Shown here in pieces: positions 53,834 to 62,037 of a DNA stretch of 64,000 bases. Position numbers and translations under genes: made by a program. Each line of letters begins with the position of its first letter. Within the stretch, counting starts at the first letter, position 1. The stretch comes from JAMXLO01 sp963812505 (GTDB lineage: Bacteria > Pseudomonadota > Alphaproteobacteria > Acetobacterales > Acetobacteraceae), in the NCBI GenBank assembly GCA_963812505.1, contig CAWEVM010000008.1, positions 1-64,000 on the forward strand, read 5' to 3'. The notes under the pieces are model-generated. The model was not told the DNA's origin and ran no database searches. It saw only the letters and a program-made list of their open reading frames with translations.

Positions 53834-55072
53834 ATGCGCGTTGCCCGACGTTCCGCCCTCGTCCTGCTCGGCTCATCGGCAATCGTCGGCCTCGTCAGGC
53901 CGGCGCGAGCCGGCGACAAGTTCGTCACCGTCGGCATCAACCTCCCACTGACCGGCGCCTCGGCCGAGGACGCGACGAACATTTTGCACGGCGCGCAGCT
54001 CGCGATCGAGGAAGCCAATGCCAAGGGTGGCATCGGCGGCTACGAAATACGCGTCCTGGTCCTCGACGACGGCACCGCGACCGCCGGTCAGTACGATCCC
54101 GCGCAGTCGGCCATCAACACGCGCAAGATGATCGTCGACCCCACCGTGGTCGCGGCGGTCGGCCCGATGGCGAGCGGCAGCGGCAAGGCGATGGCGCCGC
54201 TGCTCAGCCAGGGCAACCTCGCGACAGTGACGCCGAGTTCCACCAATCCCGACCTGACCGATCCGAAGTTCGCCGAGATGTACCGCCCCGCCGGCAAGGC
54301 GATCTACTTCCGCACCTGCACCACCGATGCCTTCCAGGGTCCCAACATGGCCAATTTCATGGCGGACCAGCTCAAGGTGAAGTCAGTCTTCGTGGTGGAT
54401 GACACCGGCGCCTATGGCGTGGGCCTCGCCGATGCGTTCCAGGCGCAAGCGGCCAAACGCGGGATGCAGGTCATGGGGCGCGACCGCGTCGATCCGCTGA
54501 TCAGCGACTACCGGCCGCTGCTGACCAAGATCAAGAACCTCGGGCCTCAGGCACTGTATTGCGGTTCCAGCGCGCTGGCCGGGGTGAAGCTGGTCAAGCA
54601 GAGCTACGAGATCATGCCCGACATGATCAAGGCGGGCGGCGACGGCCTGCATCAGGCGTCGATCCTGTCCGGCGCCGGCTTCCCCGCAACGCAGGGCTGG
54701 TACAGCACGATCGCAGCGCCGCACATGCTGGACGACGCCAAGCTGTCCGGCTGGGTGGCGAATTTCGAGAAGCGCTGGAACACGCCGCCATCGGATTACT
54801 CGATCACCTCGTATGATGCGGCGCTGGTGATCTTAGGGGCGATCGAGGCCGTGGCGAAGTCCGGTGCCCCGGTCACGCGTGGGACGGTGCGCGACGCCAT
54901 TCAGGCCGGCAAGGTGGACACATTGCAGGGACCGATCGCATACGACGCCAACGGCGACCTGAGCTCGCGCGTGGTCAGTGTGTTTCAGGTTCGGCAGGAT
55001 ACCGCGCATCCGGTCAACGACGTGGTGCACCAATTCAAGTATGTCGGCGTGGCGCTGGCCGACAACTCCTGA
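53834..55072 (+). CDS. Periplasmic branched-chain amino acid-type binding protein
   Basis: The 412-residue type I periplasmic binding protein (LivJ/LivK/amide-binding group) has a twin-arginine-like or Sec leader (RVARRSALVLLGSSAIVGLV, cut near ARAG), then VTVGINLPLTGASAEDATN, NAKGGIGGYEIRVLVLDDG, VAAVGPMASGSGKAMAPLLS and ITSYDAALVILGAIE. GGGAGG lies before the ATG at 53834. No permease or ATPase genes adjoin it, so it is an orphan receptor or works with a distant transporter. Confidence 0.88.
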   Translation: MRVARRSALVLLGSSAIVGLVRPARAGDKFVTVGINLPLTGASAEDATNILHGAQLAIEEANAKGGIGGYEIRVLVLDDGTATAGQYDPAQSAINTRKMIVDPTVVAAVGPMASGSGKAMAPLLSQGNLATVTPSSTNPDLTDPKFAEMYRPAGKAIYFRTCTTDAFQGPNMANFMADQLKVKSVFVVDDTGAYGVGLADAFQAQAAKRGMQVMGRDRVDPLISDYRPLLTKIKNLGPQALYCGSSALAGVKLVKQSYEIMPDMIKAGGDGLHQASILSGAGFPATQGWYSTIAAPHMLDDAKLSGWVANFEKRWNTPPSDYSITSYDAALVILGAIEAVAKSGAPVTRGTVRDAIQAGKVDTLQGPIAYDANGDLSSRVVSVFQVRQDTAHPVNDVVHQFKYVGVALADNS

Positions 55073-55086
55073 ACCCGCGCCCGAGA

Positions 55087-55791
55087 TCAACTGGCAGCGG
55101 AACCGGCCAGGCGCTGCAAGCCCTCCTCACGGCAAATCGTGAGCTGCGCCTTCGCGGGGTCGTAGATGACCAGCCCGTCTGCGCGCCAGGAATTCAGAAT
55201 GGTGATGATGCTGCGGGTGGTGGCCCCGAGCAGGTCCGCCAGATCCCCTTGTCGGAACCGGCCCGCGAGCTGGAGGCCCTGGTCAGTGCTGCGACCCTCA
55301 CGCTTGGCAAGGTAAAGCAGTTGCCTTGCCAGCCGGACCTCCAGACTCTCGAATGTCGCATCCCGCAACAGGCCGGATGTTCTGCGCAGTCGTGCGGCAA
55401 GCATTCGACATAGGTTGGCGCCCAGTACGGGGTTGCCGTGGAGAGCATCGAGAAATACCCGGCCGCTGATGCGCAAGAGCCGTAGGCGACCCTCTGCGAC
55501 GGCGTCGGCCGTGCGCGTGCTGCCGTCAATGACTCCAATTTCACCGAATATGTCACCCGCGCCCCAGATCTCGATCATCAGACCCTTGCTGTTCGGATCA
55601 AGCGAGCCGATTCGAACATGTCCCACGCCGGCGATGATTGCATAGACGGCGTCGGCCGCATCGCCTTCCGCGAAAATCCGAGCGCCGCCGCGCGGCTCAA
55701 GCATTCGGCTTTGCGCCTCGATCCGATCGAGCTCCGCGGGATCCATTCCCTTGAAGGCTGCGACACCAAGCAACGCGGTCATTTTTATCAA
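55087..55791 (-). CDS. Crp/Fnr family transcriptional regulator
   Basis: The 234-residue regulator has an N-terminal cyclic-nucleotide-type beta-barrel (FAEGDAADAVYAIIAGVGHV, then GDIFGEIGVIDGSTRTADAV) and a C-terminal HTH (RFRQGDLADLLGATTRSIIT). It lacks the N-terminal cysteine cluster of FNR, so it is Crp- or FixK-like rather than an oxygen-sensing Fe-S protein. Whether it reads the FNR-type box at 38736 is unknown; its recognition helix LLGATTRSIITILNSW lacks an obvious E-x-x-S-R match. Convergent with the binding-protein gene. Confidence 0.9.
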   Translation of the reverse strand: MIKMTALLGVAAFKGMDPAELDRIEAQSRMLEPRGGARIFAEGDAADAVYAIIAGVGHVRIGSLDPNSKGLMIEIWGAGDIFGEIGVIDGSTRTADAVAEGRLRLLRISGRVFLDALHGNPVLGANLCRMLAARLRRTSGLLRDATFESLEVRLARQLLYLAKREGRSTDQGLQLAGRFRQGDLADLLGATTRSIITILNSWRADGLVIYDPAKAQLTICREEGLQRLAGSAAS

Positions 55792-55956
55792 ACACCGAAA
55801 TGATGGAATAGGAATTCAGGATAACGCGTCAGCAGAGCCGCAGACCAGCCCGCCGGCGTGACAGTCAAAAAGCGACGCAAAGCAACTCAAATCGGGGTGT
55901 GAAGCACTTCAGCGCGCTCACGTTGGTGGAATGCAACTTTCCCGCTGTCAGCAGGA

Positions 55957-55980
55957 CCGGACCGGCCAAGCCCGGTCCGG
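55957..55980 (+). promoter_or_regulatory. 9-bp stem hairpin in leader of micro-protein unit
   Basis: CCGGACCGG pairs perfectly with CCGGTCCGG around a 6-base loop, ending 50 bases before the small exported-protein gene. It may stabilise or attenuate the transcript, or terminate an upstream message. Confidence 0.4.
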
Positions 55981-56030
55981 CTGACGCACACAGTCAACCC
56001 CGCCGCAGGCGGAAACCAAAGGGGGATACC

Positions 56031-56159
56031 ATGCAGAAGTTATTGGCCGCTCTCGCCGTGCTGACGCTGCTGTCCGGGACCGTCGCTTTCGCGGCTCCGG
56101 CCAACGCGTCCAACACGTACCTGTTCCCGCCCACCGAGAACGCTGGCAGCAACAGCTAA
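56031..56159 (+). CDS. 42-residue exported micro-protein
   Basis: The product is nearly all signal peptide (MQKLLAALAVLTLLSGTVAF) with a cleavage region APANAS, leaving a mature peptide of only about 16 residues, SNTYLFPPTENAGSNS. GGGGGAT precedes the ATG. It is followed after 48 bases by a second tiny gene and then a terminator, which supports a real unit. No family recognised. The mature peptide has aromatic and asparagine/serine residues and no cysteine; it could be a secreted signal, a subunit of an envelope complex or a leader-type peptide. Confidence 0.55.
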   Translation: MQKLLAALAVLTLLSGTVAFAAPANASNTYLFPPTENAGSNS

Positions 56160-56207
56160 TTCCGCAGTTGCTCGGAGGGCAGTCGAGTTCAGTCGAAGGA
56201 GGTGGCG

Positions 56208-56288
56208 ATGATCGTCACAGTTCTGATTGTGGTCGGTGCCCTGGCAATCGCAGTCGTCGGTCGCGCCGTCCTGAACCCACGCAGCTAG
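56208..56288 (+). CDS. 26-residue membrane micro-protein
   Basis: This reading frame begins MIVTVLIVVGALAIAVVGRA and ends in VLNPRS. It is a single membrane helix with a short positive tail, preceded by AAGGAGG at ideal distance, the best ribosome-binding site in this region. Located between the 42-residue gene and a terminator. No family recognised. Confidence 0.55.
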   Translation: MIVTVLIVVGALAIAVVGRAVLNPRS

Positions 56289-56307
56289 AGTCGACATTTG
56301 CCAAACC

Positions 56308-56345
56308 AAGAGGGCCGGTCCGTTGGGATCGGCCCTTCTTGCTTT
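56308..56345 (+). terminator. Rho-independent-type terminator after micro-protein genes
   Basis: AGAGGGCCG pairs with CGGCCCTTCT around a loop centred on GTTG, followed by TTGCTTTT. It lies 20 bases after the 26-residue gene stop and before the universal stress gene. Confidence 0.75.
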
Positions 56346-56436
56346 TGACGTCGCGGCGTCGCCCATCCGGCATGTGATGCGCTTCCGGCTCATGCCGTGC
56401 TAGAAACGCAGTCCTGACCTGCAAGCGAGGAGGCAT

Positions 56437-57306
56437 ATGATGGCCATCCGCAAGCTGCTGCTGCCCTTGACTGGGACCGCCGCGGGTGAAGCGGCACTTT
56501 CTACCTGCCTGATGATCGCCCGGTTGTGGAATGCCCACGTCACGGCACTCCACGTCCGCGTGGACAGCCGCGATGTCGCGCCGCTCGCCGGCGAGGGCCT
56601 GTCCGGTGCGATGATCGAAGAAATGATGTCGGCCACCGAGAAGGAAAGCAGCGAGCGCGCCCACGCGGTCCGCTCGATGTTCGACCGGTTCGTCCTGCAG
56701 CATGACGTCATCCTGTCCGAGGCGCATCCCGGCGCCGATTGCGCGACCGCCAGCTTTGCATCGGTCACCGGCCGCGAGGAGGACCTTGTCGCGCAGCAGG
56801 CGCGCCTTGCCGACCTGACCGTGGTGCCTCATCCGGATGCGGGCGAGGACGTCTCGTCGTCCGATGCACTGCATGCCGTGCTGTTCGATTCCGGCCGGCC
56901 GGTGCTGATCGCGCCGCAGACCGCGCCCACCACGATCGGCGCGCGTGTGTGCCTTGGCTGGAATGGCACCGCCGAGTCAGCCTCCGCCGTGTATGCTGCG
57001 CTACCTTGGCTTCAGCGTGCCGAGGCGGTGCGTATTCTCTCCGCGGAGGGCTATCAGCGGCGCGGCCCTGCGGCGCCGGATCTCGCGGCTTATCTGGCAC
57101 TGCATGGCGTGCATGCCGATATCGTGATGTTCCAATCGGTGGAGAAGTCGGTTGGCGCGGGTCTGCTCAAGGCAGCACGTGACTTCGACTGCGACCTGCT
57201 GGCGATGGGCGCCTATTCACACTCCCGTCTGCGCCAACTCATTCTTGGCGGCGTCACGCGCCATGTATTGGAGCGCGCCTGGCTGCCGGTGATGATGAAC
57301 CGCTGA
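56437..57306 (+). CDS. Universal stress protein, tandem UspA domains
   Basis: The 289-residue protein starts with a first UspA-like unit (KLLLPLTGTAAGEAALSTCL) and has a second unit with the family's ATP-loop end GAYSHSRLRQLILGGVTRHV. The first unit lacks an obvious G-2x-G-9x-G(S/T) loop, so only the second may bind nucleotide. Such tandem proteins are common in stress and oxygen-limitation regulons. It starts ~90 bases after the terminator at 56308 and lies 3 bases before the MarR gene. Confidence 0.85.
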   Translation: MMAIRKLLLPLTGTAAGEAALSTCLMIARLWNAHVTALHVRVDSRDVAPLAGEGLSGAMIEEMMSATEKESSERAHAVRSMFDRFVLQHDVILSEAHPGADCATASFASVTGREEDLVAQQARLADLTVVPHPDAGEDVSSSDALHAVLFDSGRPVLIAPQTAPTTIGARVCLGWNGTAESASAVYAALPWLQRAEAVRILSAEGYQRRGPAAPDLAAYLALHGVHADIVMFQSVEKSVGAGLLKAARDFDCDLLAMGAYSHSRLRQLILGGVTRHVLERAWLPVMMNR

Positions 57307-57309
57307 GGC

Positions 57310-57777
57310 GTGGCCGATGCGCGCACCGCCGCGGCGCTCGATGCCTATGTGAAGCTGCTGCGCGCCGGCCGGTCCGTGTTGGCGCGGGTGGAACCCCGGC
57401 TTGCCGCCGCCGGTCTGACACCGACCCAGTTCGGCGTGCTCGAAGCCATCCTGCACAAGGGACCGCTGAGCCAACGCGAGCTAAGCCGAAAGGTGCTCAC
57501 CAGCGCCGGCAACATGACTGACCTGGTCGACAAACTTGAGTCGCGCGGTCTCGTACATCGCGCCCGCCAGAAATCAGATCGTCGCGCTGTGCATGTGGAG
57601 CTGACACCAGCCGGAAGCGACCTGATCGAGCCGCTGTTCGCCCGGCATGCCGGTGACATCACTGCTGCAATGGCCGCGCTGAGCGGCGAGGAGCTCCGGC
57701 AGCTCAGCGATCTGTTGCGGCGGCTGGGTCTGGCTGCCGAAAGCGAGACCCTTGAAGTCGGCCTGGACGATTACTAG
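57310..57777 (+). CDS. MarR family transcriptional regulator
   Basis: The 155-residue winged-helix repressor has LTPTQFGVLEAILHKGPLSQ, ELSRKVLTSAGNMTDLVDKL as recognition helix region and SDRRAVHVELTPAG as wing. The start is a GTG at 57310. Members usually repress a neighbouring gene and release upon binding phenolic ligands; the pirin gene downstream, 45 bases away, is the usual partner. No clear operator dyad was recognised in the gap. Confidence 0.88.
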   Translation: MADARTAAALDAYVKLLRAGRSVLARVEPRLAAAGLTPTQFGVLEAILHKGPLSQRELSRKVLTSAGNMTDLVDKLESRGLVHRARQKSDRRAVHVELTPAGSDLIEPLFARHAGDITAAMAALSGEELRQLSDLLRRLGLAAESETLEVGLDDY

Positions 57778-57822
57778 TTCATCGCCGAACCGTTTAACAT
57801 CGAACTACTGAGGAGGATCACC

Positions 57823-58521
57823 ATGATCCAGGTTCGACCCTTCACCGGGCTCGGCGGCTTCCGCAATGAGTGGCTCAATGCCCGGCATCACTTCAGCTTC
57901 GGCCACTATCACGACCCGGAGCGCATGGGCTTCGGCCGGCTGCGCGTCTGGAATGACGACGAGGTGGCGCCAGGCACCGGCTTCGACCCGCATCCACATC
58001 GCGAGATGGAGATCGTCACCTACATCCGGGAGGGCGCCATCACGCACCGCGACAACCTCGGCAACGAGGGCCGGACCGCCGCGGGCGACGTTCAGGTCAT
58101 GCATGCCGGGACCGGGATCGTGCATGCCGAGTACAACCGCGAGGCGGCGCCGACACGGTTATTCCAGATCTGGATACAGCCCGATCGCCACGGCGTCGCG
58201 CCCGGCTGGGCGACGCGGCAGTTCCCCAAGGAGGGCGGACTTTCGGTGCTCGCGAGCGGCCGCGTGCAGGATGCCGAAAGTGGGGCACTGCCGCTGAATG
58301 CCGATGCGGCCGTGCTTGCGGGCACGCTGCGTGCCGGAGAAACGGCGTCTCTGGAGCTTGCGCCGGGCCGCGGCGTCTATCTGGTCGCCGCGAGTGGATC
58401 GCTGACCGTGAACGGCACTCATGTTGGTGCGCGCGACGGCGTGGCCATCACTGGCGAGGACGATCTCGCCATCGTCGCAACTGAGGATACCGAGCTCGTG
58501 ATCGTTGACGTAGCAGACTGA
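57823..58521 (+). CDS. Pirin family protein
   Basis: The 232-residue bicupin is related to YhhW quercetinase and pirin. Metal-binding residues appear in GFDPHPHREMEIVTY (H57, H59) and AGTGIVHAEYNRE (His and Glu). Some bacterial pirins act as quercetin 2,3-dioxygenases. GAGGAGG stands upstream of the ATG. With the MarR gene it forms a familiar electrophile- or phenol-responsive pair. Confidence 0.9.
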   Translation: MIQVRPFTGLGGFRNEWLNARHHFSFGHYHDPERMGFGRLRVWNDDEVAPGTGFDPHPHREMEIVTYIREGAITHRDNLGNEGRTAAGDVQVMHAGTGIVHAEYNREAAPTRLFQIWIQPDRHGVAPGWATRQFPKEGGLSVLASGRVQDAESGALPLNADAAVLAGTLRAGETASLELAPGRGVYLVAASGSLTVNGTHVGARDGVAITGEDDLAIVATEDTELVIVDVAD

Positions 58522-58571
58522 CCCGATCCTGCGGTATCCTCGACGCTCAATACGCCGAGGAGGGCTGGGTC

Positions 58572-60077
58572 GTGTGGCTTTCGCGTCTGGCTGCGCTCAG
58601 CCTGCTGCTCCTCGTGTCGAGAGCCGCTTGGGCCGATGACATCGGGCCTGACCAGGCACAGGCGCTGCAACAGCAACTGAAGGACTGGCTTGCCAGTTTG
58701 CTGGGGCCGGCCGTGAAGCTGCCGGAGTCGGGCTTGCGCGTCACCGGCGAGCACGACCACTACGCGGTCACTTGGCCGATCCCCGGCCTTGCCGGTGCGC
58801 CCGACCAGGTGGCGGCCACCGCTAATCTTCGACCGCTGGACGGTGGTCGCTGGTCGGTCGATGAAATGAAGATACCGCCTTCCGGGACCTTCACCATGAC
58901 GGTTCCGGAGACCGGCGAGGCCGGCAAGGGCACTTCGGTCGACATGCACTTCAGCGTCGGCCACCAGGACACGCAGGGCGTAATCGATCCCGGCCTGACC
59001 ACCGCGTCGAAATTGCACACCGAGATGGGTGACCTCGTCATTGCCTCGGATAGCGCGAAGCAACGCCAGGAACAGCGCCTCGACCGCTATATGGCGGACA
59101 CCGTTCTGTCTCCGGCCCAGAACGGTCGGCTCGATTTCAGCATGGATGCGACCGCCAATGGTTGGAAGTCAGCCACGCAGGTCAACGGCGGCACGCCGAT
59201 GGCGATCGGCATCCAGACCATGCACGCGGTCGGCCAGGTCAACGGCGTGAATCGCGACCGTTTCGCCGGGTTGATTGCCGCCACCAGCGGCCTCGTCGGC
59301 GCCCTGCCGCCTGACATCGCGACCAAGAGCGACAAACTCGATCTCCCCGCCCCCGTTCGGGCTCAGTTGCGTCTCATGGTGGAGTCTCTGCAGGACATGT
59401 TGACCAGCGTGCGTCTCCAGGAAACGGTGGACGGGCTGCAGGTCGAGATCGCCGGCATGGGTGGACTGTCGATCAGGCACCTGCTGCTTGGCTTTGGCGG
59501 CGAGGCACCCGGAGAGCGGTTGCACGCCTGGGTTGAGCTCGGCGTCGATGAGCTGGCCAGTCCAAGCCTGCCACCGAAGGTCGCGACCTATCTCCCCCAC
59601 CACGTCGAGTTCAAGCCGAGCCTGTCGGGCATTCCGACTGCGGATCTGCATAAGCTGGCCATGGACGCAACGGAGGCAGGCGCCGACAGCAGCACCCTCG
59701 CGCCGGACATTGCCGCGATCGTTTCGCATAGCGGCGCCGAGCTCGGCATGGAGGCGCTGGCCTTCGACCTGGGACCGGCGAAGGTGGCTGGGACAGGCCG
59801 CGTCACAATCACCTCGCCCGGTAACTGGCATGGCGAGGCGCATCTCACCGCGACAGGGTTTGACGAGCTGGCCACACAGGCGCGCGCAAACCCGGATCTT
59901 CAGCAGGCACTGCCGGCGCTGATCATGTTGCGCGGGCTGGCCAAGCCGGACGGCGAGCGGCTCGTATGGGACATCGTGAGCGACGGCCCGTCGGTGAAGG
60001 TGAACGGGCTGGATCTTTCGCAATTGGGCGGGGGCGACAAGCCGAAGGGGAAGCCGGGTCAGCGGCCGAGCCGGTAG
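58572..60077 (+). CDS. Exported DUF2125-like protein
   Basis: The 501-residue protein has a signal peptide (LAALSLLLLVSRAAWADD) and a long beta-rich body, with LPPKVATYLPHHVEFKPSLS and GLDLSQLGGGDKPKGK near the end. It resembles the DUF2125 family of alphaproteobacterial periplasmic proteins of unknown role. The start is GTG at 58572 with GAGGAGG upstream. Its 3' end overlaps the convergent methyltransferase gene by 19 bases. Confidence 0.7.
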   Translation: MWLSRLAALSLLLLVSRAAWADDIGPDQAQALQQQLKDWLASLLGPAVKLPESGLRVTGEHDHYAVTWPIPGLAGAPDQVAATANLRPLDGGRWSVDEMKIPPSGTFTMTVPETGEAGKGTSVDMHFSVGHQDTQGVIDPGLTTASKLHTEMGDLVIASDSAKQRQEQRLDRYMADTVLSPAQNGRLDFSMDATANGWKSATQVNGGTPMAIGIQTMHAVGQVNGVNRDRFAGLIAATSGLVGALPPDIATKSDKLDLPAPVRAQLRLMVESLQDMLTSVRLQETVDGLQVEIAGMGGLSIRHLLLGFGGEAPGERLHAWVELGVDELASPSLPPKVATYLPHHVEFKPSLSGIPTADLHKLAMDATEAGADSSTLAPDIAAIVSHSGAELGMEALAFDLGPAKVAGTGRVTITSPGNWHGEAHLTATGFDELATQARANPDLQQALPALIMLRGLAKPDGERLVWDIVSDGPSVKVNGLDLSQLGGGDKPKGKPGQRPSR

Positions 60078-60727
60078 AGCGAGACCTCCCGCTCGGTCCG
60101 ATCCTCCAGTTCCAGGCTGGTCGGCACACAGTAGCTGGCGAATGCGGTGAGACCCTCGCCCGGCAGGTAGGCACGACCTGGATCGGCGATCCACACGTCG
60201 GCATGGCCGGCCATGCAGCGAAGCCACGGCAGGATGTGCTCGGTCATCGGCCCCTCGTAGCAGACATCGCCGCACAGGATCAGATCCCAGCGGCAGTCGG
60301 CGCCCACGACGTCGGAATCGCTGAGGGTGACTTCGACAGCGTTCGCCGCAGCGTTCAGCGCGATCGCGGCACGCGCCAGCGGGTCGATCTCGGCTGCCTC
60401 GACCGATGCCGCTCCCGACAGCGCACAGGCGATGGCGGCGATGCCGCATCCGGCGGCGAAATCGAGCACGCGCCGGCCGGCAACGCACGCGGGTTGGTCC
60501 AGCACGTAGCGCGCCAGCGCCTGGCCGCCCGGCCATGCGAACGCCCAGAACGGCGGTTCCACGTTGTGTTGGGCCAGCCACGCCTCGGTGGCCTGCCAGA
60601 TCGGGGTGATTTCGCTGGCCATGTACAGGGCGATCTCGGGGACCAGCGGCACCTGACCACGCCTCGTATGTTCGCGCACGAAGACCAGCCCGTCTCGCGC
60701 GGGGTTGGGGTCAGGCAATGCCTTCAT
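60059..60727 (-). CDS. Class I SAM-dependent methyltransferase (ETFB/nicotinamide N-methyltransferase-like)
   Basis: The 222-residue protein has motif I in VLDFAAGCGIAAIACALSGA, acidic motif II in VEAAEIDPLARAAI, and the family markers PPFWAFAWPGGQALARY and VWIADPGRAYLPGEGL. This set is typical of the METTL20/Etfb lysine methyltransferase-like group. I start at the ATG at 60727 (MKALPDPNPARDG). Target not proven. Divergent from the PadR regulator with a 120-base gap containing a candidate operator. Confidence 0.85.
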   Translation of the reverse strand: MKALPDPNPARDGLVFVREHTRRGQVPLVPEIALYMASEITPIWQATEAWLAQHNVEPPFWAFAWPGGQALARYVLDQPACVAGRRVLDFAAGCGIAAIACALSGAASVEAAEIDPLARAAIALNAAANAVEVTLSDSDVVGADCRWDLILCGDVCYEGPMTEHILPWLRCMAGHADVWIADPGRAYLPGEGLTAFASYCVPTSLELEDRTEREVSLYRLGR

Positions 60728-60788
60728 GCGACTTGCTCGCACGCAGTCTGTCGCCAACGCCAGCATTTAGTTTTCCAACCCCCTTGCG

Positions 60789-60839
60789 TTTCGAGTGTAT
60801 CTGGATATATCTGTACTTCGTTATATCGAAACACACTCG
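60789..60839. promoter_or_regulatory. AT-rich dyad region, candidate operator for the PadR regulator
   Basis: Two nested inverted pairs occur: TTTCGA (60789) with TCGAAA (60826), and CGAGTGT (60792) with ACACTCG (60833). Inside lie two similar boxes, GGATATATCT and GTTATATCGA, 17 bases apart. This is the only AT-rich stretch near and ends nine bases before the PadR gene, so autoregulation is likely. Confidence 0.5.
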
Positions 60840-60847
60840 GAGATTGA

Positions 60848-61441
60848 ATGTTCCACAGACACTCACACGGCGGCCATCCTCACGATGGGCCACGCCAACG
60901 CTTCGCCCACGAGGATCATCGCGATGACAGCCGCTCCGGCGGACATGGTCGACACCGTCGCGGCGGCGGCCGTTCCGGGCTCGGCCGCTTCTTCGCCCAT
61001 GGTGACCTTCGCCTGGTCATCCTCCACCTCATCGCCCAGAAGCCGCGGCACGGTTACGAGCTCATCAAGGCGATTGAGGAGCAGGTCGGCGGCGCCTACA
61101 GCCCAAGCCCGGGCGTGATCTATCCAACGCTGACGCTTCTTGAGGAACTCGGTCAGGTGACGGTCAGCACCGGCGAGGGTGGCAAGAAGCTGCACGCGAT
61201 CACACCGGACGGACGGGATCATCTTGCCGCCTACCGGCCGGCCGTGGACGCCCTCCTCGCCCGCATGGCCGAGGCAAGCCGGGCGCAGGGCGGCGGTCCT
61301 GCGCCACAGATCCTGCGCGCGATGGAGAATCTGAGGCTCGCGCTGCGACTGCGCACATCGCGCGGCCCGCTGAGCGAGGAGCAGATCAATCAGGTTGCCG
61401 CCGCGCTCGACGCCGCTGCCACCAGTGTTGAGCGCACCTGA
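60848..61441 (+). CDS. YqjI-like PadR family metal-responsive regulator
   Basis: The 197-residue regulator closely parallels E. coli YqjI: a His/Gly/Arg-rich N-terminal extension (MFHRHSHGGHPHDG, HEDHRDD, GGHGRHRRGGG), then RFFAHGDLRLVILHLIAQKP, HGYELIKAIEEQVGGAYSPS, PGVIYPTLTLLEELGQVTVS and GEGGKKLHAITPDG of the PadR winged helix. YqjI represses itself and the ferric reductase gene yqjH, and nickel relieves it. Here the adjacent gene is a VOC protein instead. The His-rich part likely binds nickel or iron. Confidence 0.9.
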   Translation: MFHRHSHGGHPHDGPRQRFAHEDHRDDSRSGGHGRHRRGGGRSGLGRFFAHGDLRLVILHLIAQKPRHGYELIKAIEEQVGGAYSPSPGVIYPTLTLLEELGQVTVSTGEGGKKLHAITPDGRDHLAAYRPAVDALLARMAEASRAQGGGPAPQILRAMENLRLALRLRTSRGPLSEEQINQVAAALDAAATSVERT

Positions 61442-61471
61442 CGGTGCTCGATCTTTCACAGGAGAGTTCCA

Positions 61472-61987
61472 ATGACGGCTTTGGTCGAGCCAGCCACTGA
61501 GGCGCAGACGCCGCGCGGGCTGAATCACGTCGTCCTCAACGTCCGCAACCTCGAGGCGTCCCATCGCTTTTGGACCGGACTGCTCGGCTTCCGTCACGTC
61601 GGCACGCTGAGGCGACCCGGCCCGGACGGTAAGCCGCGTGCTCGGATGCGCTTCTACAGCGGCGAGCGCGACGGCAATCTGCGCCACCACGACATCGCGT
61701 TGGTCGAGCGATTGTTGCCGGACGATCTCGCCGAGCACCCTCAGGCACTGAACCACGTCGCCATCGAATACGCGACGCAGGAGGCTTGGCAGAAGCAGAT
61801 CGCCTTCCTGACCGCGCGCGGCGTGACGCTTTACGGGCGGGTGGATCGCGGCGTCACTCGCAGCATTCATCTGACCGATCCGAACGGCAACGAGGTCGAA
61901 CTGGTCCACGAATTGCCGCGCGAGCTTTGGGAGGGCGATATCGACGCCGCCCTGAACCGGGCGGTCGAGCGATCAATCGGCGAATGA
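61472..61987 (+). CDS. VOC family protein (glyoxalase/extradiol dioxygenase fold)
   Basis: The 171-residue protein has two beta-alpha-beta-beta-beta units: GLNHVVLNVRNLEASHRFWT and LNHVAIEYATQEAWQKQIAF, with candidate metal ligands His in each NHV and Glu in DPNGNEVELVHEL. AGGAGAG precedes the ATG. It is 30 bases after the PadR gene and probably under its control. Closest in look to catechol 2,3-dioxygenase-like proteins; reaction unknown. Confidence 0.85.
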   Translation: MTALVEPATEAQTPRGLNHVVLNVRNLEASHRFWTGLLGFRHVGTLRRPGPDGKPRARMRFYSGERDGNLRHHDIALVERLLPDDLAEHPQALNHVAIEYATQEAWQKQIAFLTARGVTLYGRVDRGVTRSIHLTDPNGNEVELVHELPRELWEGDIDAALNRAVERSIGE

Positions 61988-62037
61988 GAACCAGTGGCTT
62001 CCGGCGAAGCTGCCCTGCGGGGCAGCGACGCGGGACC

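Noticed and set aside
60863..61909. 348-codon minus-strand frame
   Set aside because: It is antisense to the YqjI-like regulator and the VOC gene, both of which have clear family motifs; no ribosome-binding site or motif supports it.
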